A stretch of 64,000 nt of DNA, taken from the NCBI RefSeq assembly GCF_014200505.1, contig NZ_JACHBX010000001.1, positions 310,001-374,000 on the forward strand, given 5' to 3'. A model generated the notes under the pieces. That model saw only the letters and a program-made list of their open reading frames with translations, did not search any database and was not told where the DNA came from. Below, one piece after another: positions 55,175 to 61,809 of this stretch. A program made the position numbers and the translations under genes. How positions within the stretch are numbered: position 1 is the stretch's first letter; every line of letters begins with the position of its first letter. Source of the DNA: Massilia aurea (GTDB taxonomy: Bacteria; Pseudomonadota; Gammaproteobacteria; Burkholderiales; Burkholderiaceae_D).

Positions 55175-55317
55175 AAAAGGCATGTCGCGTGGCCCGAACG
55201 TCACGCAAACATGCCAATGGTCTTGCCAACCAGAAGGCTTGCGCACCATGACGTTGAGCGTCAAGTATGTTGATGCGACAAACTTCCGAAAGAGGAAGCA
55301 GGCTACTCCCCAAGGGC
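55175..55317 (-). promoter_or_regulatory. yybP-ykoY manganese riboswitch upstream of mntP
   Basis: Read on the minus strand, the leader starts CCTTGGGGAGTAGCCTGC, then has a hairpin TTCC...GGAA, ATCAACATACTTGACG and GTCATGGTGCGCAAGCC, and later GGCAAGACCATTGGCATG. These are the conserved blocks of the yybP-ykoY Mn2+ riboswitch, in the order known from mntP leaders. It ends about 25 bases before the mntP ATG. Mn2+ binding would switch mntP on. Confidence 0.92.
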
Positions 55318-55323
55318 GGCGCT

Positions 55324-55352
55324 ATGGTAACTCAGCAGTAGCTAATCGGCAA
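55324..55352 (-). promoter_or_regulatory. promoter of mntP
   Basis: On the minus strand TTGCCG (55352-55347) and TACCAT (55329-55324) have 17-bp spacing and end seven bases before the riboswitch. Confidence 0.6.
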
Positions 55353-55388
55353 GGCGCGTGGCGGGCACGCCATCGGCACATCCGGGCA

Positions 55389-56498
55389 TCAGGCAAGGGC
55401 GGCGCGGCGCCTTGGCGCCAGTGTGAGCGCACGTCCGAGCGGCAATTCGACGCCGTGATGGAAGAGGGCGCCGGCGATCATGCTGGCAATCCAAGCGAGG
55501 ATGACGCCGGCAGTCTGCACGAGCACGTCCTGCGGCGCAAAGCGAGTGAACGCCGCATTGATGATGAGGCACACAGGGAAATGCACCAGGAATATGGAGA
55601 ACGAGATGTTCCCGGCGCTGCTGACGACGCGCCATTGCCCGGGTGCAGTCGACGCGGCCTGCGTGCGGCCGAACGCGACCAGGACACACGCGATGAGCAG
55701 CGCAAGGGCAATTCGGCTGCGAAAGTCGACCGTCAGCGCGAGCAGCGCCGGCACGGTCATCATCAGCAACAGAATGGCGACTGAGCGCGGACGGCGGGCA
55801 GGATCGCTCGCCCACCAGGCCAGCGCGCCCAGGCCGTAACTGCCGAGAAAGTAGGGGGCCCAGACGTCCCAGTCGGCGTCCAGGTTGAAGTACAGCAGCG
55901 AAGCGCCGGTGGCAATGGCCGTCATGGCCGGGATCAGATAGGTTGGCGTGGCCGATGCGGATGCGCGGCTGCAAGCCCATAGCAGGATGCTGAACATGGC
56001 ATACAGCTGCAGATCGATGGCGACGTACCAGGCGCCGGCCGAGAGCGCGTCGTAGGCAAGCACGTCATGCAGCAGGAACGCATGGGCGAGCAATTGTCCT
56101 GCACTGGGCGGTGCGGAGATGGCGTCATGTGTCATCCAGAGGCCTGCGAGCCATGAGGCGGCAACGGCCAGCAGGATCGCCACGAAGAATGGTGGCGCTA
56201 GCTTGGTGTAGCGGCGCAGGATGGTTTTTAACGGATTCGCCGGGCCGGACAATGCCTGGGGCGACAATGACTTTGCGGCGAGGAAGCCGCCGATGACGAG
56301 GAAGATCTGGACGGCGATGCGGGCGTCCTGGGCGAGCCAGTCGATCAGGTCAGGGAGTGCCTCGCGGGTGTAGTCGGCCATGGGGCCGTAGAAGGCCAGG
56401 TGGTGCAGGACGATCAGTTGGGCGGAGATGGCTTTCAGCAGGTTGATCGTGGCGTATTCTGTGGGGCGTTGTTGCAGGGTTATCGGGGCGGACTTCAT
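55389..56498 (-). CDS. acyltransferase family 3 (OafA/YrhL-like) membrane protein
   Basis: 369 residues from the ATG at 56498; one two codons earlier (56504) is equally possible. About ten hydrophobic segments. The family start YATINLLKAISAQLIVLHHL (His pair at the usual active-site position) is present, followed by RIAVQIFLVIGGFLAAKSL and ILRRYTKLAPPFFVAILLAV. Acyltransferase_3 proteins O-acylate exopolysaccharides, LPS or glycopeptides. No polysaccharide genes adjoin, so the acceptor is unknown. Confidence 0.88.
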   Translation of the reverse strand: MKSAPITLQQRPTEYATINLLKAISAQLIVLHHLAFYGPMADYTREALPDLIDWLAQDARIAVQIFLVIGGFLAAKSLSPQALSGPANPLKTILRRYTKLAPPFFVAILLAVAASWLAGLWMTHDAISAPPSAGQLLAHAFLLHDVLAYDALSAGAWYVAIDLQLYAMFSILLWACSRASASATPTYLIPAMTAIATGASLLYFNLDADWDVWAPYFLGSYGLGALAWWASDPARRPRSVAILLLMMTVPALLALTVDFRSRIALALLIACVLVAFGRTQAASTAPGQWRVVSSAGNISFSIFLVHFPVCLIINAAFTRFAPQDVLVQTAGVILAWIASMIAGALFHHGVELPLGRALTLAPRRRAALA

Positions 56499-56702
56499 GT
56501 GCATTCTGGGTTGTGGTGCTTGGTGCGTCTGCGTTGCTGGTGATTTCGACGCGCCTGTGGGGGCGTTATCATAGCTGAACTTGCTAGAAAGACATGGTGG
56601 GTGGCGTGCGCGGGGTGTTGCTTGGTTTTTGGTTTGCTTTGCTTTGCGTGACACTGCGCTCCGGTCGAAGTCGGGTGCGTTCTAGCAGAGGCGGGAGGGC
56701 AA

Positions 56703-56844
56703 GAAATCGCGGAGCGATTTCCCTCTGGTCAGGCGAATCGGAGAGCCTTGCGCTTGCAAGCGCAAGGCGGATTTCCGGCGGGGAGCAGTGCTCCCCGAAT
56801 TCCCGGAAATCCCCCGCGTCCCGCGGGTTCGATTCCCGCCGCCT
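56703..56844. repeat. palindrome cluster with an inverted copy of the tmRNA 3' end
   Basis: In order: AAATCGC-GGA-GCGATTT (56704-56720); a perfect 22-bp palindrome (56746-56767); and a nested hairpin whose outer arms GATTTCCGG/CCGGAAATC (56770-56778, 56803-56811) enclose CGGGGAGCA-G-TGCTCCCCG (56779-56797). Then 23 bases (56822-56844) identical to the tmRNA T-arm/acceptor end (CGCGGGTTCGATTCCCGCC and on) in the opposite direction to ssrA. The rest of the gap 56505-56702 shows nothing. No tRNA can be folded around the copy. Confidence 0.75.
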
Positions 56845-56856
56845 GGAGCGCAGGCG

Positions 56857-56886
56857 AAAAAAAACCGTCCACTGGACGGTTTTTTA
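56857..56886. terminator. terminator of ssrA (symmetrical)
   Basis: ACCGTCC-ACT-GGACGGT (56864-56880) has A/T runs on both sides, so it can work for ssrA on the minus strand and for any plus-strand transcript. Confidence 0.88.
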
Positions 56887-56893
56887 GGAATAC

Positions 56894-57252
56894 TGGTGGA
56901 GGCGGCGGGAATCGAACCCGCGTCCGCAAGCACTCTACAGACAGTTCTACATACTTAGCACTATCATTTAATTTAGCCCGTACAGCGCGGATGTGCACGC
57001 TTTGGACAGGCGAGTTACCTTAAATTTCGGAAACAACCAAGTAACCCGGCTGAGTCCTAGCCTCTGTAAATGACTCTACTAGTCTTGCGACTCACCCCAG
57101 AGGCGAGGTGTTGTAGAGCTAGCAGCAATTAAGCTGCTTGTGCGTACGAGTTATCGTTTGCAGTTATTGATTTCTGGATGTATTTACGAGGTAACCAGTC
57201 CTCGGTATGCCCTGCGCTGCTTTGCAACCCACGTCGAAACCAGGTCGCCCCC
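56894..57252 (-). ncRNA. ssrA: transfer-messenger RNA (tmRNA)
   Basis: 359 nt on the minus strand. The 5' end GGGGGCGACCTGGTTTCGAC pairs with the 3' end CGCCTCC, followed by A and an encoded CCA (56896-56894). The T-arm is GCGGGTTCGATTCCCGC. The tag frame (57161-57129) reads GCA AAC GAT AAC TCG TAC GCA CAA GCA GCT TAA, giving ANDNSYAQAA. It is the one-piece form. tmRNA rescues stalled ribosomes with SmpB. A promoter lies just upstream and a terminator downstream. Confidence 0.97.
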
Positions 57253-57268
57253 AGTGTCGAGAAGTTTT

Positions 57269-57296
57269 ATTGTACTCCATGAGCTCGTGATGTACA
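57269..57296 (-). promoter_or_regulatory. promoter of ssrA
   Basis: On the minus strand TGTACA (57296-57291) and TACAAT (57274-57269) have 16-bp spacing. Transcription would begin about 10 nt before the mature 5' end, as expected for RNase P processing. Confidence 0.6.
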
Positions 57297-57404
57297 CCCG
57301 TTTTCATTAGAAGCGCCTTAAAGTCGCATTCGGTGAGAAACCCGCAACGCATGCCCGAATTGCAATATGCTCGTCGAATTCGTTATGTAACGACAGGGTC
57401 CGTA

Positions 57405-58262
57405 ATGACATGCATCGTTTGTGGCGGTTCGCAGATCGCGGGACTGACTGGCTGGCACGCCAGATGCCTTGGTTGTCGCTATGAAAGCGCCGCGTTGACG
57501 CCGGCGATCAATGCGCCCAGTGCCGTGCCCATGGATGAAGCACAGCGTGAGGCGGCCTTGAAGGCATTGCGTGTCGAGAATTTCAACACGATTGTCGGCT
57601 ATGCCAGACAGCATGTTTCGGCCAGCAACCCGCGGCTGCTGGATGTGGGCAGCGCGCACGGCTGGTTCCTCGAGGCGGCTCGCGGGCAATTCGATGTGCT
57701 CGGTGTCGAGCCCGATGCCGAGGTGGGTGGGCGGGCGGCTGCGCGTGGCTTGCCAGTGCGCTCGGGTTATTTTCCGGATGCCGTGGGCCGCGACGAGCGC
57801 TTCGATGCGATCGTCTTCAACGATGTGATCGAGCATATTCCCGATATTCATAGCGCACTGGCAGCTTGCCACGCGCATCTGAATGATGGGGGGATTCTGA
57901 TCCTGAACCTGCCCAATAGCCGCGGCTTTTTCTACCGGGTGTCCAAGGTACTGGCACGGATCGGCTGGCGCGGTCCGTTCGAGCGCATGTGGCAAAAGGA
58001 TATGCCGTCACCGCACGTCCATTATTTTGACCCGCGCAATCTGCGTGAACTGGTGCTCAAGCAAGGATTCACGATGGCGAAAACAGCCGAGTTGCCTGCA
58101 CTGCGCGCTGAAGGCCTGATGGAACGGCTGCGCTATGTGGGCAAGGCCGCACCGGTGTCACTGTATCTGCAATATATCGTCATTCGCTGCGCCATCCCCG
58201 TCTTGAGCATTTTCCCGAGCGACATCATCGTCAGCATTTTCAAGAAAAAAGCCGCAAGCTGA
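57405..58262 (+). CDS. class I methyltransferase with N-terminal zinc-ribbon-like motif
   Basis: 285 residues from the ATG at 57405; the frame is open upstream, but the start MTCIVCGGSQIAG fits the family. The N-terminus has CIVCGG...ARCLGC, a four-Cys zinc-binding pattern. A SAM-binding core follows: RLLDVGSAHGWFLEAA, DAIVFNDVIEHIPDIHSALA and LILNLPNSRGFFYRV. This resembles Methyltransf_23 proteins that modify sugars or polyketide-like substrates. The C-terminus has a hydrophobic segment (LYLQYIVIRCAIPVLSIF). The substrate is unknown. Confidence 0.87.
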   Translation: MTCIVCGGSQIAGLTGWHARCLGCRYESAALTPAINAPSAVPMDEAQREAALKALRVENFNTIVGYARQHVSASNPRLLDVGSAHGWFLEAARGQFDVLGVEPDAEVGGRAAARGLPVRSGYFPDAVGRDERFDAIVFNDVIEHIPDIHSALAACHAHLNDGGILILNLPNSRGFFYRVSKVLARIGWRGPFERMWQKDMPSPHVHYFDPRNLRELVLKQGFTMAKTAELPALRAEGLMERLRYVGKAAPVSLYLQYIVIRCAIPVLSIFPSDIIVSIFKKKAAS

Positions 58263-58273
58263 TCAGCTTGCGG
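58244..58273 (-). terminator. terminator of the glycine-zipper gene
   Basis: CCGCAAGCT-GATC-AGCTTGCGG (58252-58273) is followed on the minus strand by six T residues; it overlaps the end of the convergent methyltransferase gene. Confidence 0.87.
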
Positions 58274-58302
58274 CCAAGGGGAGGTGTGTGGTTGTCGCGT
58301 GC

Positions 58303-58911
58303 TTAACGGTTGCGGTTGGCAATTTCGTTGCCAAGCATACCGCCGCCGATCACGCCGGCCACGGTGGCCAGTTTCTTGCCGTTACCGCCGCCGATCTGAT
58401 TGCCGATCAGGCCGCCAATGACGGCGCCGGTACCGATGCCGACATAGTTCGGTTGTGCTGGCGCTGGTTCTGCGTATCGCCGCTGTTCATAGTGAACTTG
58501 CTTCGGCGCGGCGTGCACGACGCGGGTTTTCTCGACCACGCGCACCACCGGCTTTTCCTTGATGATCACGGTCGGCTGCTGCTGCTGGGCCACTGGCTGG
58601 GCATAGGCCAGCTGATTGGCCGGCACCATCGCCGGGACCATGGCAGGAACCAGTTGCTGCTGGTTGGCCGCGACCGGCACCAGCTGGCCGTTCTGGACCA
58701 TATAGCCGTTAGGCACTTGCAGGCCTGGTTGCTGCATGCCAGGCTGCTGCTGATTGTAGGGCGAGGTGGCTGCCAGCGGCATTGGCTCGGGCGCGCTCTT
58801 GGACGATGGCAGCAGACCAGTGATCGCTGCGGCACCGGTCAGGCTGACGATGATGACCGACGCTGCTGCGGCTGCCATCATTGGGTGAATGCGGTTGGTG
58901 GTGTTTTCCAT
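58303..58911 (-). CDS. glycine-zipper 2TM domain protein
   Basis: 202 residues. An N-terminal membrane anchor or signal (MMAAAAASVIIVSLTGAAAI) is followed by a Gln/Pro-rich low-complexity linker and a basic region (KEKPVVRVVEKTRVVHAAPK). The C-terminus is the glycine zipper GIGTGAVIGGLIGNQIGGGN, then VAGVIGGGMLGNEIANRNR (Rick_17kDa/2TM type). Such proteins are outer-membrane-associated; their function is unclear. It has its own terminator. Confidence 0.85.
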   Translation of the reverse strand: MENTTNRIHPMMAAAAASVIIVSLTGAAAITGLLPSSKSAPEPMPLAATSPYNQQQPGMQQPGLQVPNGYMVQNGQLVPVAANQQQLVPAMVPAMVPANQLAYAQPVAQQQQPTVIIKEKPVVRVVEKTRVVHAAPKQVHYEQRRYAEPAPAQPNYVGIGTGAVIGGLIGNQIGGGNGKKLATVAGVIGGGMLGNEIANRNR

Positions 58912-59035
58912 GATCTGCTCCAGTAAGCTATTGCTTGTTTGTATGGATGTAGATTACTGGCGAGCCCGCTTCCAAGCTAGACGCATCCCTGTATCAATCG
59001 TAAAGAGATGTAAGCCACCATCCTTGGCGAGTACA

Positions 59036-59066
59036 AACAAAAATGGCGCCCGGAAGAGGGCGCCAT
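59036..59066 (-). terminator. terminator of the ubiG-gph unit
   Basis: ATGGCGCCC/GGGCGCCAT (59043-59066) is followed on the minus strand by TTTTTG. Confidence 0.85.
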
Positions 59067-59106
59067 CGTGGATTGAAGTCAGTGTGAAATCAGTTTGACC
59101 GCGCGA

Positions 59107-59814
59107 TCAGGCTGCCCGATCCGCGCGCGACGTGCGATCTGCAGCATCGCGCAGTGCAGCCAGCAATTGCTCCGGTGTGTCGAACAGGTAATCAGCGCCC
59201 CAGGTCGACTGAGCGATCGCGCCGCAATAACCCCAGGCGCAGGCCACCGTGATCATGCCGGCGGCCTTGCCGGCTTCGATATCGCGCAGGTCGTCACCGA
59301 CGTACCAGCACTGTTCTGGTGCGACGCCCAGGCGGCGGGCGCCTTCGAGCACGGGCGCCGGGTGCGGCTTGGCAAACGCCGTCGTGTCGCCCGAGACGAT
59401 GCAGCCGGCGTGCGCCAGCGCGATTTGCGGCACCAGCGGGTCGGTGAAGCGCGAGGGCTTGTTGGTGACGATGCCCCATGCCATACCGGCTTGTTCGATG
59501 CCGGTGAGCAGTTCGTTGATGCCGTCGAACAGCGTCGTATGGGTCGACATCGCCGTTTGATAGCGGTCGAACCAGGCCAGGCGCAGCTCTTCGTAACCGT
59601 CGTCGCCCGGTGCCAGGCCAAAGGCAGCCCCGATCATGCCGCGCGCACCGGCCGAGGCCGTAGGGCGCAGCACTTCGTACGGCGTCTCGGCCAGGCCGCG
59701 CTCGGTGCGCAGCCAGTTGACGGCCGCAGCCAGGTCGGGCGCGGTGTCGGCCAGCGTGCCATCGAGGTCGAACAGGACGGCGCGCGGCGCCGGAATCGAA
59801 GGGGGGAAGGTCAT
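59107..59814 (-). CDS. gph: phosphoglycolate phosphatase (HAD family)
   Basis: 235 residues. HAD motif I is LFDLDGTLADTAPDLAAAVN. Motif II lies in GIVTNKPSRF, and motifs III/IV in AKPHPAPVLEGARRLG and WYVGDDLRDIEAGKAAGM. Gph removes phosphate from 2-phosphoglycolate formed in DNA repair. The start is four bases from the ubiG stop, so the two form an operon. In betaproteobacteria ubiG-gph pairing is common. Confidence 0.92.
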   Translation of the reverse strand: MTFPPSIPAPRAVLFDLDGTLADTAPDLAAAVNWLRTERGLAETPYEVLRPTASAGARGMIGAAFGLAPGDDGYEELRLAWFDRYQTAMSTHTTLFDGINELLTGIEQAGMAWGIVTNKPSRFTDPLVPQIALAHAGCIVSGDTTAFAKPHPAPVLEGARRLGVAPEQCWYVGDDLRDIEAGKAAGMITVACAWGYCGAIAQSTWGADYLFDTPEQLLAALRDAADRTSRADRAA

Positions 59815-59818
59815 CGGA

Positions 59819-60523
59819 TCACAGGGGTTTGGTGCACGCCACCATGTAGTTCACACTGGTGTCGCTGTTGAGTGAATAGATCTTGGTCAGCGGGTTGTAG
59901 GTCAGGCCCTTGAGACCATCGACCTGCAGGCCGGCCTGGCGCACAAACTGCGACAGCTCGGCGGGCGTGATGAACTTGCCGTAGTCGTGCGTGCCGCGCG
60001 GAAGCATGCGCAGGATGTACTCGGCGCCGATCACGGCGAACAGGTACGACTTTGGATTGCGGTTGAGCGTCGAGAAGAACAGGTGGCCGCCCGGTTTGAC
60101 CAGGGCTGCTGCGGCGCGCACGATCGATGCCGGGTCGGGCACGTGTTCCAGCATTTCCATGCAGGTGACCACATCGAACTGGCCTGGTTCTGCCAGGGCC
60201 ATGTCTTCGGCAGCGATGTGCTTGTAGCGCACTTCGACCCCGGATTCCAGGCTGTGCAGGTCAGCGACCTTCAGCGCTTTTTCCGACAGATCGATGCCGG
60301 TGACCTTGGCGCCTTTTTTCGCCATCGACTCGGACAGCACGCCGCCGCCGCAACCGATATCGATCACGTTCTTGCCGGCCAGCGGCACGCGCGCATTGAT
60401 CCACTCGAGGCGCAGGGGATTGATCTCGTGCAGCGGCCGGAATTCCGAGGTCGGATCCCACCAGCGGTGGGCCAGTTCGCTGAACTTCTGAATTTCTGAT
60501 GGGTCTGAATTTGTCGTCGTCAT
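59819..60523 (-). CDS. ubiG: ubiquinone biosynthesis O-methyltransferase
   Basis: 234 residues from the ATG at 60523. UbiG carries out both O-methylations in ubiquinone synthesis. Family features are [30 protein letters not shown], the SAM site [40 protein letters not shown] and [20 protein letters not shown]. The upstream part of the open frame is REP-like repeat DNA and is not coding. First gene of the ubiG-gph pair. Confidence 0.96.
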   Translation of the reverse strand: MTTTNSDPSEIQKFSELAHRWWDPTSEFRPLHEINPLRLEWINARVPLAGKNVIDIGCGGGVLSESMAKKGAKVTGIDLSEKALKVADLHSLESGVEVRYKHIAAEDMALAEPGQFDVVTCMEMLEHVPDPASIVRAAAALVKPGGHLFFSTLNRNPKSYLFAVIGAEYILRMLPRGTHDYGKFITPAELSQFVRQAGLQVDGLKGLTYNPLTKIYSLNSDTSVNYMVACTKPL

Positions 60524-60539
60524 AGCTCGGAATAATAAC

Positions 60540-60706
60540 CGACCTTCTCCCGATTCGGGAGAAGGTCGTCCCCGCGCATGCGGGGAGCCAGATGTACTTG
60601 AATCGTCGATACCTAAAACGACGTCGTCCCCGCGAAAGCGGGGACCCAAGTTTAGCGTGAACGAAACGCTTGCAAACTTGGGTCCCCGCCTGCGCGGGGA
60701 CGACGT
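60540..60706. repeat. REP-like repeat cluster between ubiG and ompA
   Basis: A 29-bp palindrome (60540-60568) is followed by a GTCGTCCCCGCGCATGCGGG unit. Then come two 33-bp elements, 60621-60653 and 60674-60706. They are reverse complements apart from the loop (GTCCCCGC...GCGGGGAC with AAACTTGG and ACGTCG arms). Together they could fold into one long hairpin and would end or stabilise the ompA transcript. Confidence 0.82.
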
Positions 60707-60730
60707 GCTTACTGCAACTACTGTTGACGA

Positions 60731-61435
60731 TTACTTGGCAGCGCCGCGGGTGCCGACCACTTCGATTTCCACGCGACGGTTCTGTGCGCGGCCTTCGGCG
60801 GTAGCGTTGTCCGCTTTAGGCTGGCTCTCGCCCTTGCCTTCGGTGTAGATGCGGGTTTCTTCGATGCCCTTGCCCTTCAGGTAAGCCTTGACAGCTTCTG
60901 CGCGGCGGATCGACAGTTTCTGGTTGTACGCATCGGTACCGACCGAGTCAGTGTGACCGACGGCGATGATGACTTCCAGGTTCATGTCGCCCAGCTTGCC
61001 GCTCAGCTCGTCCAGCGATGCCTTGCCGGCTGGCTTCAGGATCGCCTTGTCGAAGTCGAAGAAGGCGTCGGCCGAGTAGCTGACTTTTTCCGAGGTTGGC
61101 ACTGGGGCTGCTTCAGGCACTGGTGCCGGTGCTGGTGCAGGGGCGACTGGCGCTGGTGGCGCGACGCACTTGCCGTTTTCAAGCTTTTCTGGCTCGACGC
61201 ACAGTGGCGCGTCGCAACCTGGGACCGCATCAGCCGGGGTCCAGTAGCCGGTACGCCAGCACAGACCGAAAGGATTGCGTGCGATCACGCCGCGGCTGTC
61301 CTGCACATAAGCGCTGTATGGGGTGCGCGCTTGCAGGTCAGTGGTCAGCGGCGCATAAGGTGGGGCGCTTTGGGCAGAAGCGACGCCCGCGATGGCGGCC
61401 GTTGCTGCGAACAGAACAGTGATCATTTTTTTCAT
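60731..61435 (-). CDS. OmpA-family outer membrane protein
   Basis: 234 residues with a signal peptide (MKKMITVLFAATAAIAGVAS, cut near AQS). A short Cys-containing region (LCWRTGYWTPADAVPGCDAP) and a Pro/Ala linker are followed by the C-terminal OmpA domain: FFDFDKAILKPAGKASLDEL, VGHTDSVGTDAYNQKLSIRR and EGRAQNRRVEIEV. The beta-barrel of E. coli OmpA is absent, so this short form probably sits at the outer membrane and binds peptidoglycan. Similar proteins are the major OmpA of Burkholderiales. Confidence 0.92.
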   Translation of the reverse strand: MKKMITVLFAATAAIAGVASAQSAPPYAPLTTDLQARTPYSAYVQDSRGVIARNPFGLCWRTGYWTPADAVPGCDAPLCVEPEKLENGKCVAPPAPVAPAPAPAPVPEAAPVPTSEKVSYSADAFFDFDKAILKPAGKASLDELSGKLGDMNLEVIIAVGHTDSVGTDAYNQKLSIRRAEAVKAYLKGKGIEETRIYTEGKGESQPKADNATAEGRAQNRRVEIEVVGTRGAAK

Positions 61436-61809
61436 ATTCTTTTCCTTTCGGTAAATTCCGTGTCGATTCAGACAGTCTCCATGTGGTCATAACAATAACA
61501 TGGTGGCTGCTCTGTCCGTTTCGTATTGTGAAACAAGCAATTGACTTCCTGGCCATTCTGCCACACGCACCAAAATCGTACGACTGCACCTAAATCAAAC
61601 ACCGAGCATTTGTTGATTGACGTTGTTTAAGCGCAACATTTATGCAAGCAGGCGTCGCTGGTGACGACAATACTGGAACTTTTAGTGAGTCCAGTCCGGA
61701 TTTCCCGTGTCAAAAAGGCATGGCCGGGAATTGAGCAACTACTATGTTGCGCGTGGTAGAATCGCCCGCTGTAACTTATAACTTTCGCCTGAAAGCAGTC
61801 GACCCGCCA
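61436..61809. other. divergent promoter region of ompA and gyrA
   Basis: 374 bp without a credible gene. TAGAAT at 61757-61762 is a possible -10 for gyrA, although its -35 is poor. No repeat, riboswitch or terminator was recognised. The ompA side is AT-rich, as expected for a strong promoter. Confidence 0.5.

Noticed and set aside
56746-56855. Possible tRNA-Sec or tRNA-Ser ending in the T-arm at 56822
   Set aside because: The T-arm is perfect, but no matching 5' acceptor strand, D-arm or anticodon arm can be placed; it is better explained as a copy of the tmRNA end.
56594-56887. 97-codon frame upstream of ssrA
   Set aside because: It runs through palindromes and the inverted tmRNA copy; Arg/Ser-rich with no family.
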